Source of the DNA: Owenia fusiformis
Taxonomy: Eukaryota > Annelida > Polychaeta > Sabellida > Oweniidae
Assembly: GCA_903813345.2 (NCBI GenBank)
Contig: CAIIXF020000002.1
Span: forward strand, 10,664,650 to 10,728,649
Direction of reading: 5' to 3'
DNA length: 64,000 nt
Every line of letters starts with the position of its first letter. Positions within the stretch are counted from its first letter, which is position 1. The position numbers were made by a program, and so were the translations under genes. Below the pieces are notes generated by a model, which saw nothing but the letters and a program-made list of their open reading frames with translations, ran no database searches and was not told the origin of the DNA. Below are positions 8,881 through 20,812 of the stretch, one piece after another.

Positions 8881-11500
8881 GTGAAGCTACATGCACTACA
8901 GACACTTAGATCATTGCTTCAAGTGAAATCTTTCATATGTCTGGTGTGGCATGAAGGGTCTCCTAATGTTTTGCACTACATTCAAAATTGTTTGATAAAA
9001 TACAGACACTTAGATCATTGCTTCAAGTGAGATCTTTCATATGTCTGGTGTGGCATGAAGGGTCTCCTAATGTTTTGCACTACATTCGAAATTGTTTGAA
9101 AATATACAGACACTTAGATCATTGCATTAAGTGAATTCTTCTCATAATTCCGATGTGACATGAATTAGGGTCTAATAATGTTTTGCACTTCATTCACAAT
9201 TGTTTCTTAGCTTTATTTACAGGCACCTTTTTATTCCAAATAACATATATACATTACAAAATATGTACAATCTGAGAGCTTTTTCACTCTTGTACAAAAA
9301 ATAATTTTCCTTCACAGTTCTTATATTTGAAATCATGAATAGTTTTCTTAATAATAAGGGTGACACAATGTAACAGTTATTCCATAGATTGATATTATTT
9401 TTATGCCTATTGTGCTGCATCCATAATTTATAAAAATTGTTGGAATGCTCACATCCTTTAAGTTTTACCATTGGCTTTCAAGAGATCTCTTAAAAGCCCA
9501 TGGTTTTACAGACACTTAGATCATTGCTTCAAGTGAAATATTATCAAATGCCTGGTGTCAGATGAAGGGTCTCCTAATATTTTGCACTTCATTCACAATT
9601 GTTTGATAATATACAGACACTTAGGTCATTGCTTCAAGTGAGTTCTTTTCATATGTCTTATGTGACATGAAGGGTCTCCAAATGTTTTGCACTACATTCA
9701 AAATTGTTTGTTTATATACAGACACTTAGGTCATTGCTTCAAGTTAGTTCTTTTCATATGTCTTATGTGACATGAAGGGTCTCCTAATGTTTTGCACTAC
9801 ATTCAAAATTGTTTGTTTATATACAGACACTTAGGTCATTGCTTCAAGTGAGTTCTTTTCATGTCTTATGTGACATGAAGGGTCTCTTAATGTTTTGCAC
9901 TACATTCAAAATTGTTTGTTTATATACAGACACTTAGGTCATTGCTTCAAGTGAGTTCTTTTCATATGTCTTATGTGACATGAAGGGTCTCTTAATGTTT
10001 TGCACTACATTCAAAATTGTTTGTTTATATACAGACACTTAGGTCATTGCTTCAAGTTAGTTCTTTTATATGTCTTATGTGACATGAAGGGTCTCCAAAT
10101 GTTTTGCACTTCATTCACAATTGTTTGATAATATACAGACACTTAGGTCATTGCTTCAAGTGAGTTCTTTTCATATGTCTTATGTGACATGAATGGTCTC
10201 CAAACGTTTTGCACTACATTCAATATTGTTTGTTTATATACAGACACTTAGGTCATTGCTTCAAGTTAGTTCTTTTATATGTCTTACGTGACATGAAGGG
10301 TCTCCAAATGTTTTGCACTACATTCAATATTGTTTGTTTATATACAGACACTTAGGTCATTGCTTCAAGTGAGTTCTTTTCATATGTCTTATGTGACATG
10401 AAGGGTCTCTTAATGTTTTGCACTACATTCAAAATTGTTTGTTTATATACAGACACTTAGGTCATTGCTTCAAGTTAGTTCTTTTATATGTCTTATGTGA
10501 CATGAAGGGTCTCCAAATGTTTTGCACTTCATTCACAATTGTTTGATAATATACAGACACTTAGGTCATTGCTTCAAGTGAGTTCTTTTCATATGTCTTA
10601 TGTGACATGAAGGGTCTCCAAACGTTTTGCACTACATTCAATATTGTTTGTTTATATACAGACACTTAGGTCATTGCTTCAAGTTAGTTCTTTTATATGT
10701 CTTACGTGACATGAAGGGTCTCCAAATGTTTTGCACTACATTCAATATTGTTTGTTTATATACAGACACTTAGGTCATTGCTTCAAGTGAGTTCTTTTCA
10801 TATGTCTTATGTGACATGAAGGGTCTCCAAATGTTTTGCACTACATTCACAATTGTTTGATAATATACAGACACTTAGGTCATTGCTTCAAGTGAGTTCT
10901 TTTCATATGTCTTATGTGACAAATGTTTTGCACTACATTCAAAATTGTTTGTTTATATACAGACACTTAGGTCATTGCTTCAAGTGAGTTCTTTTCATAT
11001 GTCTTATGTGACAAATGTTTTGCACTACATTCAAAATTGTTTGTTTATATACAGACACTTAGGTCATTGCTTCAAGTGAGTTCTTTTCATATGTCTTATG
11101 TGACATGAAGGGTCTCCAAATGTTTTGCACTACATTCACAATTGTTTGATAATATACAGACACTTAGGTCATTGCTTCAAGTGAGTTCTTTTATATGTCT
11201 TATGTGACATGAAGGGTCTCCAAATGTTTTGCACTTCATTCACAATTGTTTGATAATATACAGACACTTAGGTCATTGCTTCAAGTTAGTTCTTTTATAT
11301 GTCTTATGTGACATGAAGGGTCTCCAAATGTTTTGCACTTCATTCACAATTGTTTAATAATATACAGACACTTAGGTCATTGCTTCAAGTTAGTTCTTTT
11401 ATATGTCTTATGTGACATGAAGGGTCTCCAAATGTTTTGCACTACATTCAATATTGTTTGTTTATATACAGGCACTTAGATCATTGCTTCAAATGAGATA
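8881..11500 (-). repeat. 105-bp tandem array carrying half a zinc finger
   Basis: Roughly 20 to 23 copies of a ~105-bp unit: acagacacttaggtcattg, the exon-tail complement, agggtctccaaatgttttgc and a ttgtttgtttatat spacer. The main block runs from about 9508 to 11500 at 105-bp steps with small indels; three diverged copies lie at 8890-9200. On the minus strand each unit keeps the open sequence [18 protein letters not shown] then LKQ-stop, the second half of finger 3 with its stop. The first cysteine pair is absent, so no complete finger is encoded. The array lies just 3' of exon Z5 and continues the exon-tail theme. Confidence 0.9.
9207..9505. repeat. Dispersed repeat R300, copy 1
   Basis: Interrupts the 105-bp array. 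Shares several blocks (ttattccaaataacatatat, cattccaacaattt-type complement, atcctttaagtttaac) with 13506-13950, so the two are copies of one dispersed repeat. No terminal structure was resolved. Confidence 0.65.
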
Positions 11501-11541
11501 TTTCCATATGTCTGGTGTGACATGAAGTGTCTCCAAATGTT

Positions 11542-11909
11542 TTACAATTGTTTGTTTAAATAATTCATGTGTAATCTTATCATATGTTTGTTTTTAGATG
11601 AAAGCTCTTTGAATGACTTAAGGCAAATGTTACACTTGAATGGCTTCTCTCCAGTGTGGATCCTTTGATGTGTGACCAACTTAGAATTACTTATAAACTG
11701 TTTACTACAGACAGAACAGCTGTGCAGGTTTTCTCCAGTGTGTAGTTTTGTATGATTTAATAAGCTGCCCCTGTTTGTGAATGATCTGTGGCACACTTTG
11801 CATAAGAACCTTTGTGTGGCTTTGTCAAAGGTTATAAGTTGAAGTCGATTTTCCATCTTCGTGTGGATGCGTTTTTGTCTCAGTTCATCAATCTGAGAGG
11901 AACACACAT
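11542..11909 (-). CDS. Alternative terminal exon Z5: three C2H2 zinc fingers
   Basis: Acceptor tattatttcag then AT GTG TGT TCC (phase 1). The open frame runs upstream through the acceptor, but the polypyrimidine/AG and the alignment with Z4 place the exon start here. The lead has QIDELRQKRIHTKMENRLQL, then fingers CKVC...HTKLH, CSVC...HQRIH and CNIC...HMIRLH. Helix positions -1,2,3,6 are N/G/S/N, S/S/K/T and E/S/S/K. Finger 3 departs from the family (FKELSSKNKH for FGDPSSHMRH), and the tail is MNYLNKQL instead of LKQ. Zinc ligands are complete. Confidence 0.85.
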
Positions 11910-12392
11910 CTGAAATAATACAAAGTATTCCATAAAAAAAACTGAAAATGTGTAATTCAGAAAACATCTCACACATGTCAAGTGTCTGGGGGATATTTTA
12001 TTTTTTACTATATTAACCTGATAGTCAAACTGTTGAGACCAAAAGTGAAACAGAAAGTGAATGTAGTGTTCTGAGGAAATTGCTCCATTATGATTATGAT
12101 AAATTAATCTTACAGTTTTAGGGCACAGATAGGATTAACTTATTGTTTCTTACAAATAATTTTCACAATTTTTTAATAAAGATTACTGCTTTTTGGTTGA
12201 ATTTGTTAAATGTATAAATGTATTTTAGGAGTTTTTTCAATATGCTCATAAAGTAGCCAGGGTACATGTATGTGAGGCTTGATTGATAGTAACTATAGCA
12301 AGTTTATCATTGTCAAGAAAAAATTACAGCTAGAAATCTGTTCATGTGCAAACCTCACTCATTAAGATGTCTAAGTCTAAAACGAATGAGAA
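11910..12392. other. Intron-like spacer
   Basis: AT-rich, with stretches shared with the Z4 upstream spacer (including 'ttttaggagttttttcaatatgc', quoted here only in part as ttttaggagtttttt). No gene seen. Confidence 0.5.
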
Positions 12393-12394
12393 TT

Positions 12395-12564
12395 TTGGTT
12401 TTTATATGCAAAATATTAAGTTATGGTGTTTATATGCAAAATATTAAGTTATGGTGTTTATATGCAAAATATTAAGTTATGGTGTTTATATGCAAAATAT
12501 TAAGTTATGGTGTTTATATGCAAAATATTAAGTTATGGTGTTTATATGCAAAATATTAAGTTAT
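12395..12564. repeat. 28-bp minisatellite
   Basis: Six near-identical copies of tttatatgcaaaatattaag followed by ttatggtg. It is unrelated to zinc-finger sequence. Confidence 0.95.
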
Positions 12565-12569
12565 GGATG

Positions 12570-13390
12570 GATGGAGACAGCTTCTCATATTCACAATTAA
12601 ACCTCTTTCAGTGGGACACCAAATTACAAATACAGTTCAAACATGTAGATTATGCAATATATTCTATCTGTGTCATATTCAGCCCTGCATTGTACACGTT
12701 ACCATTTATTCTCTGATTTAAAACTAACTTATTGTAAAGAGGATATACCAAAACTAAATCTTATTACACATACAAGTGTTCAAAATGACCTCAATTTTTT
12801 TTTTGGGGGGGGGCTGGTATAAGGTCTGCTATTTGACAGGGTGGTCCAAAAAATTGGAGCATTTCTTAATTGAATGCATATTATCTTCATTTAAGTCACT
12901 TATTTATCTGATGTAAAGTTTATAGGTTCAAACAACAAAGTTAAAGTAGGCAATGCTAAATAAGACCTCTCTTCTTAAATATTCACTTTTCAAAGCTTTA
13001 ATGAACATGTTGATTGCTATACACATTTTAAAAAATCGAATTCAGTTGACAAGAGGTATTTATAACTTTTTAACTTGTTTACTGGAAAACTACTATGTTA
13101 ATGCCAACTTGAAAGAAAACATATTGTTTGAATAAAAACCACTATATTTATGGCCAGAAAGTACTCCTAAAAACAAGGATCAGGAGGACATGAAGTTAAT
13201 TTCAGAAAAATAATGACATTGACATAAAATCCCTTGCAATATGTCACATGGTCATTTTAGTGACCAAAATATGGCTTCTACTGCATGATTTTCCATAAGG
13301 GAAAATAACACGATATGAAATTTTCAATTTTAGTGTATTTTAATGGGCTCCTCATTTCAGAAGTTACTGACATATTGCAGAAGGAACTTT
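12570..13390. other. Non-coding spacer
   Basis: AT-rich DNA with a T-run/G-run (12797-12813). No supported gene, and no element ends recognised. Confidence 0.5.
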
Positions 13391-13394
13391 TCAT

Positions 13395-13475
13395 ATGGTT
13401 ACTTGACTTGGGGTCGAGTTGACTAAGGGTTGAGTTGACTTAGGTTGAGTTGACTTGGGGTTGAGTTGACCAGTT
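13395..13475. repeat. Short tandem repeat (ggttgagttgac)
   Basis: Four to five imperfect copies of ttggggttgagttgact. Confidence 0.85.
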
Positions 13476-13505
13476 CCCATGTTTTGCACTACATTCACAA
13501 TTGTT

Positions 13506-13950
13506 TGTTTATTTACAGACACTTTTCTTTTATTTATTCCAAATAACATATATACATTTCAAAACTAATTTACAATATGAGAGCTTTTTCGAGCTCATAT
13601 AAAAATAAATTTCCTTCACATCTCCTATATTTGAAATCATGAATAGTTTTTTAATTATAACGGATTCGTAAAAAATAAATCTGGCTTCATTTCAATCAGT
13701 CCTTACTTTTCATTATTGTTTGACTTGCTACGTTGCCATAGAATACTTATAGAGAAACGAGGAACAAAAATATTTGACAATATCATACATATTTATCCAA
13801 TTGTAAAAAACCAAAGCGTGACCATTCCATATAATGTTACAATTATTCCACAAAATGATGCTATTTTTATGCTTATTGTGTTGCATCAATATTTCAAGCA
13901 CAGATTTATAAATATTGTTGGAATGCTCACATCCTTTAAGTTTAACAGGC
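13506..13950. repeat. Dispersed repeat R300, copy 2
   Basis: Second copy of the repeat at 9207-9505, again inserted in the ttgtttgttta/acagacac flank of the exon-tail repeat. It is longer here, with an extra central segment. The insertion at the same repeat phase suggests either that it was duplicated with its host sequence or that it targets it. Confidence 0.65.
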
Positions 13951-13963
13951 ACTTAGTCTTAGA

Positions 13964-14319
13964 TCATTGCTTCAAGTGACTTCTTTTCATATGTCTCATG
14001 TGAGATGAAGGGTCTCCAAATGATTTAAGGCACAAGTTACACTGAAATGGTTTCTCTCCTGTGTGAGTCCTTTGATGTGTCGCCAACTTAGAATTACTAA
14101 TAAACTGTTTACTACAGAATGAACAGCTGTGCAGGTTTTCTCCAGTGTGTAGTCTTATATGATTCAATAAACTTCTTCTGTTAGTGAATGACTTCTGGCA
14201 CACTTTGCAGAAGAATTTTTGTGTGTCTTTGTTGAAGGCTACAAGTTGAAGTCGATTTTCCAGTTTCGTTTGTTGGATGGCCCTTTGTCTCACTTCATCA
14301 ATTGGAGTGGAGTACTTGT
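13964..14319 (-). CDS. Alternative terminal exon Z6: three C2H2 zinc fingers
   Basis: Acceptor atttgttttgcctccag followed by AC AAG TAC TCC (phase 1). The lead has PIDEVRQRAIQQTKLENRLQ, then fingers CKVC...HIRLH, CSFC...HQRTH and CNLC...HMKRSH, with the canonical tail HLKQ-stop. Helix positions -1,2,3,6 are N/R/S/N, S/S/K/T and D/S/S/R. It is the most upstream member of the closely related Z1-Z6 group. It is the expected DNA-binding end of one isoform. Confidence 0.87.
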
Positions 14320-14483
14320 CTGGAGGCAAAACAAATCATTCCATTAAAACAGTGATGTATGTGCTTCAGAAAATGTCCAATACAGGTCAAGTTTCAGGTT
14401 TTATATCACTTCATACTTATGAACTTATGTATATCATTCAGCCATTCCATTGAATTTACAAGAAACTTGAATACATTGATCAG

Positions 14484-14660
14484 TGATCTCCCCAGCATTA
14501 AAGTAGGTGGGTACATCGCCCACCTGAGATTTTGAAAATAGGCTTCCACCCACCTGAAAATCCATTTGCACCCACTTGAAAATATTTTGGCATGATTTAA
14601 CAAATTCTGGTCTGAAATGTACAAATTTTGCACCCACCTGAGAAAAATACTGGGGAGATA
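14484..14660. mobile_element. Small MITE with TCTCCCCAG ends
   Basis: The left end gatctccccagcattaaag and the complement of aaaaatactggggagata at the right form inverted ends. The inner sequence repeats the motif CCCACCTGA(A/G)A four times. No target duplication resolved. Confidence 0.6.
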
Positions 14661-14689
14661 ACTTTTGATAGTTTATTATTAGGAGGCCC

Positions 14690-17600
14690 CATCGGGGGGC
14701 CTCCTATCAATTTTGTAGATATTATTATTCTTTATTCTTTATTAGGAGGCCCCCCGGCAGGGGCCTCCTATTAATTTTGTAGATATTATTATTCTTTATT
14801 TATTCTTCCCGGGACCTTTTCTCCTACTTCCAACTAGCTTTCAACTAGCTCTTACATAGTCATACTAGGGACCTTGGCTGAACTTGGCGGGAAAGGAATT
14901 CTTATCTAGGTCAAGGTCAAAGGTCAAAATCTAGGTCAAATCTAAGTTTTTTTCAAGTTTCTCAAATCCTGACACTACACTTCAATATTTTTGGCTGAAT
15001 TTTTGCATACAGATAGATATTAGTATTCTATTAGTCTTAGCCTTTTGCCGTCTAGAGAAATTTTGCCTAGATTTTGAGATATTGAAGGTCAAAAAAAGGT
15101 CAAAAAAGGTCTTTTTTCAACTTGCTTCAAATTGACCAAATTTTTTTTTAAAACTCATCTACAAGTTCTCAGGATTCCAAATCTGACCTTACTTTTGACA
15201 TTTGACCTTTGGTTGACCTTCAGTGACCTCCGGAAGGTAAAAAAAGTTGATTTTTCGAATCGATTTTCTGGATTCAAATTTAGGTATATTTATTCACAAA
15301 AGACCTTCTGAGGTCTAAAAAAGTAAAATTTGCAAGGTCAAAGGTCAAGGTCATCAAACGAAATCACAAACTGTGTTTTCTAAGTTTCTCAAAATTGGAT
15401 ACTACAAATCAATTTTTTTTACTGAAAGTCAGAATATATATTCCTCTTAAGGTTCTTCACATATTAGCAATTGATTATTTATTAAAATTTTGCTCCAATT
15501 TTGAGATATTAGAACTCAAAAACTGAAAAAAGGTCAAATTTCGAAATTTTTCAAGGTCAAATTTCAACTTGCTCTAAATTGACCAATATTTTTTTTAAAA
15601 AGCATCTACAAGATCCCAGGAACTCAAATCTGACCTTAGTTTTGACCTATGACCTTTAGTTGACCTTCAGTGACCTTCGAAAGGTCAAAAAAGTTGATTT
15701 TTAAAATCGATTTTCTGGATTCAAATTTAGGTGCATTCAATCACGAAAGACCTTAAGAGGTCCAAAAAAGTAAAATTTTTAAGGTCAAAGGTCAAGGTCA
15801 TTGAATTAAATCACAAAGTGTGTTTTCTAAGTTTCTCAAAGTTTGTGACTACAAATCAATATTTTTTAATGAAAGTCAGGATATATATTCCTCTAAAGGT
15901 TCTAAACATATTAGCAATTGATTATTTTCTAAGATCTTGCACCAGTTTTGAGATATTAGAGCTCAAAAACTGAAAAAGGTCAAATTTCGAAATTTTTCAA
16001 GGTCAAATTTCAACTTGATCTAAATTGACCAAACTTTTTTTTTAAAATCATCTACAAGTTATCAGGATTCCAAATCTGACCTTACTTTTGACCTTTGACC
16101 TTTGGTTGACCTTCAGTGACCTCCAAAGTGTAAAAAAAGTAGATTTTTTAAATCGATTTTCTGGGTTTAAATTTAGGTATATTTATTCAAAAAAGACCTA
16201 CTGAGGCCTAAAAAAGTAAAATTTGCAAGGTCAAAGGTCAAGGTCATCAAGCTTAATCACAAACTGTGTTTTCTAAGTTTCTCATAATTGGTGACTACAA
16301 ATCAATATTTTTTGATGAAAGTCAGAATATAGATTCCTCTCAAGGTTATACACATGTTAGTTATTGATTATCTATTCAAAATTTGCACCAGTTTTGAGAT
16401 ATTAGAGCTCAAAAACTTAAAAAAGTCAAATTTCGAAATTTCTAAGGTCAAATTTCAACTTGCTCTAAATTGACCAAACTTTTTTTAAAAAACCATCTAC
16501 AAATTATCAGGAGTTCAAATCTGACTTTAGTTTTGACCTTTGGTTGACCTTGGAAGAAACCATGTAACCAACTTCATAACTGACTTAGTAATATACTTAA
16601 AGTTACTAACTTAGTAACTTACGTAGTCAATAATTACTTAGTAACTAGCTGACTTAGAAACTGACGTAATAACCATCTTTTGACCATTTGTTGACCATAT
16701 AAGGCCAAAACACCTACGGGCCTCCGTAAGATTGCTTGCAATCTTGATCTCTAGTTATTCTTTATTAGGAGGCCCCCCGGCAGGGGCCTCCTATTAATTT
16801 TGTAGATATTATTATTCTTTATTTATTCTTCCCGGGACCTTTTCTCCTACTTCCAACTAGCTTTCAACTAGCTCTTACATAGTCATACTAGGGACCTTGG
16901 CTGAACTTGGCGGGAAAGGAATTCTTATCTAGGTCAAGGTCAAAGGTCAAAATCTAGGTCAAATCTAAGTTTTTTTCAAGTTTCTCAAATCCTGACACTA
17001 CACTTCAATATTTTTGGCTGAATTTTTGCATACAGATAGATATTAGTATTCTATTAGTCTTAGCCTTTTGCCGTCTAGAGAAATTTTGCCTAGATTTTGA
17101 GATATTGAAGGTCAAAAAAAGGTCAAAAAAGGTCTTTTTTCAACTTGCTTCAAATTGACCAAATTTTTTTTTAAAACTCATCTACAAGTTCTCAGGATTC
17201 CAAATCTGACCTTACTTTTGACATTTGACCTTTGGTTGACCTTCAGTGACCTCCGGAAGGTAAAAAAAGTTGATTTTTCGAATCGATTTTCTGGATTCAA
17301 ATTTAGGTATATTTATTCACAAAAGACCTTCTGAGGTCTAAAAAAGTAAAATTTGCAAGGTCAAAGGTCAAGGTCATCAAACGAAATCACAAACTGTGTT
17401 TTCTAAGTTTCTCAAAATTGGATACTACAAATCAATTTTTTTTACTGAAAGTCAGAATATATATTCCTCTTAAGGTTCTTCACATATTAGCAATTGATTA
17501 TTTATTAAAATTTTGCTCCAATTTTGAGATATTAGAACTCAAAAACTGAAAAAAGGTCAAATTTCGAAATTTTTCAAGGTCAAATTTCAACTTGCTCTAA

Positions 17601-20600
17601 ATTGACCAATATTTTTTTTAAAAAGCATCTACAAGATCCCAGGAACTCAAATCTGACCTTAGTTTTGACCTATGACCTTTAGTTGACCTTCAGTGACCTT
17701 CGAAAGGTCAAAAAAGTTGATTTTTAAAATCGATTTTCTGGATTCAAATTTAGGTGCATTCAATCACGAAAGACCTTAAGAGGTCCAAAAAAGTAAAATT
17801 TTTAAGGTCAAAGGTCAAGGTCATTGAATTAAATCACAAAGTGTGTTTTCTAAGTTTCTCAAAGTTTGTGACTACAAATCAATATTTTTTAATGAAAGTC
17901 AGGATATATATTCCTCTAAAGGTTCTAAACATATTAGCAATTGATTATTTTCTAAGATCTTGCACCAGTTTTGAGATATTAGAGCTCAAAAACTGAAAAA
18001 GGTCAAATTTCGAAATTTTTCAAGGTCAAATTTCAACTTGATCTAAATTGACCAAACTTTTTTTTTAAAATCATCTACAAGTTATCAGGATTCCAAATCT
18101 GACCTTACTTTTGACCTTTGACCTTTGGTTGACCTTCAGTGACCTCCAAAGTGTAAAAAAAGTAGATTTTTTAAATCGATTTTCTGGGTTTAAATTTAGG
18201 TATATTTATTCAAAAAAGACCTACTGAGGCCTAAAAAAGTAAAATTTGCAAGGTCAAAGGTCAAGGTCATCAAGCTTAATCACAAACTGTGTTTTCTAAG
18301 TTTCTCATAATTGGTGACTACAAATCAATATTTTTTGATGAAAGTCAGAATATAGATTCCTCTCAAGGTTATACACATGTTAGTTATTGATTATCTATTC
18401 AAAATTTGCACCAGTTTTGAGATATTAGAGCTCAAAAACTTAAAAAAGTCAAATTTCGAAATTTCTAAGGTCAAATTTCAACTTGCTCTAAATTGACCAA
18501 ACTTTTTTTAAAAAACCATCTACAAATTATCAGGAGTTCAAATCTGACTTTAGTTTTGACCTTTGGTTGACCTTGGAAGAAACCATGTAACCAACTTCAT
18601 AACTGACTTAGTAATATACTTAAAGTTACTAACTTAGTAACTTACGTAGTCAATAATTACTTAGTAACTAGCTGACTTAGAAACTGACGTAATAACCATC
18701 TTTTGACCATTTGTTGACCATATAAGGCCAAAACACCTACGGGCCTCCGTAAGATTGCTTGCAATCTTGATCTCTAGTTATTCTTTATTAGGAGGCCCCC
18801 CGGCAGGGGCCTCCTATTAATTTTGTAGATATTATTATTCTTTATTTATTCTTCCCGGGACCTTTTCTCCTACTTCCAACTAGCTTTCAACTAGCTCTTA
18901 CATAGTCATACTAGGGACCTTGGCTGAACTTGGCGGGAAAGGAATTCTTATCTAGGTCAAGGTCAAAGGTCAAAATCTAGGTCAAATCTAAGTTTTTTTC
19001 AAGTTTCTCAAATCCTGACACTACACTTCAATATTTTTGGCTGAATTTTTGCATACAGATAGATATTAGTATTCTATTAGTCTTAGCCTTTTGCCGTCTA
19101 GAGAAATTTTGCCTAGATTTTGAGATATTGAAGGTCAAAAAAAGGTCAAAAAAGGTCTTTTTTCAACTTGCTTCAAATTGACCAAATTTTTTTTTAAAAC
19201 TCATCTACAAGTTCTCAGGATTCCAAATCTGACCTTACTTTTGACATTTGACCTTTGGTTGACCTTCAGTGACCTCCGGAAGGTAAAAAAAGTTGATTTT
19301 TCGAATCGATTTTCTGGATTCAAATTTAGGTATATTTATTCACAAAAGACCTTCTGAGGTCTAAAAAAGTAAAATTTGCAAGGTCAAAGGTCAAGGTCAT
19401 CAAACGAAATCACAAACTGTGTTTTCTAAGTTTCTCAAAATTGGATACTACAAATCAATTTTTTTTACTGAAAGTCAGAATATATATTCCTCTTAAGGTT
19501 CTTCACATATTAGCAATTGATTATTTATTAAAATTTTGCTCCAATTTTGAGATATTAGAACTCAAAAACTGAAAAAAGGTCAAATTTCGAAATTTTTCAA
19601 GGTCAAATTTCAACTTGCTCTAAATTGACCAATATTTTTTTTAAAAAGCATCTACAAGATCCCAGGAACTCAAATCTGACCTTAGTTTTGACCTATGACC
19701 TTTAGTTGACCTTCAGTGACCTTCGAAAGGTCAAAAAAGTTGATTTTTAAAATCGATTTTCTGGATTCAAATTTAGGTGCATTCAATCACGAAAGACCTT
19801 AAGAGGTCCAAAAAAGTAAAATTTTTAAGGTCAAAGGTCAAGGTCATTGAATTAAATCACAAAGTGTGTTTTCTAAGTTTCTCAAAGTTTGTGACTACAA
19901 ATCAATATTTTTTAATGAAAGTCAGGATATATATTCCTCTAAAGGTTCTAAACATATTAGCAATTGATTATTTTCTAAGATCTTGCACCAGTTTTGAGAT
20001 ATTAGAGCTCAAAAACTGAAAAAGGTCAAATTTCGAAATTTTTCAAGGTCAAATTTCAACTTGATCTAAATTGACCAAACTTTTTTTTTAAAATCATCTA
20101 CAAGTTATCAGGATTCCAAATCTGACCTTACTTTTGACCTTTGACCTTTGGTTGACCTTCAGTGACCTCCAAAGTGTAAAAAAAGTAGATTTTTTAAATC
20201 GATTTTCTGGGTTTAAATTTAGGTATATTTATTCAAAAAAGACCTACTGAGGCCTAAAAAAGTAAAATTTGCAAGGTCAAAGGTCAAGGTCATCAAGCTT
20301 AATCACAAACTGTGTTTTCTAAGTTTCTCATAATTGGTGACTACAAATCAATATTTTTTGATGAAAGTCAGAATATAGATTCCTCTCAAGGTTATACACA
20401 TGTTAGTTATTGATTATCTATTCAAAATTTGCACCAGTTTTGAGATATTAGAGCTCAAAAACTTAAAAAAGTCAAATTTCGAAATTTCTAAGGTCAAATT
20501 TCAACTTGCTCTAAATTGACCAAACTTTTTTTAAAAAACCATCTACAAATTATCAGGAGTTCAAATCTGACTTTAGTTTTGACCTTTGGTTGACCTTGGA

Positions 20601-20812
20601 AGAAACCATGTAACCAACTTCATAACTGACTTAGTAATATACTTAAAGTTACTAACTTAGTAACTTACGTAGTCAATAATTACTTAGTAACTAGCTGACT
20701 TAGAAACTGACGTAATAACCATCTTTTGACCATTTGTTGACCATATAAGGCCAAAACACCTACGGGCCTCCGTAAGATTGCTTGCAATCTTGATCTCTAG
20801 TTATTATTTATT
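14690..20812. repeat. Three 2023-bp tandem units of a GGTCA-rich element
   Basis: Units begin with a palindromic GGAGGCCC...GGGCCTCC hairpin at 14744, 16767 and 18790 (exactly 2023 bp apart; an extra hairpin lies at 14690), and end in GGGCCTCC, the hairpin AAGATTGCTTGCAATCTT and CTAGTTATT. The three units look identical over all stretches compared. Each contains three to four internal ~450-bp subrepeats with many AGGTCAAAGGTCA stretches. The same 80-codon frame recurs in every unit and is not considered a gene. The ends (inverted GGAGGCCC/GGGCCTCC, 3' hairpin, CTAG terminus, tandem copies, ttatt microsatellite) recall Helentron-associated (HINE) or bivalve 'pearl'-type elements; that placement is inference. 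Confidence 0.85.

Noticed and set aside
8881-11500. CRISPR-like regular repeat array
   Set aside because: The units are contiguous 105-bp tandem copies without unique spacers, and the DNA is eukaryotic and derived from a zinc-finger exon.
15731-19999. Three identical 80-codon frames at 2023-bp spacing
   Set aside because: They lie in a non-coding tandem element, have no motif, and are identical only because the whole unit is.
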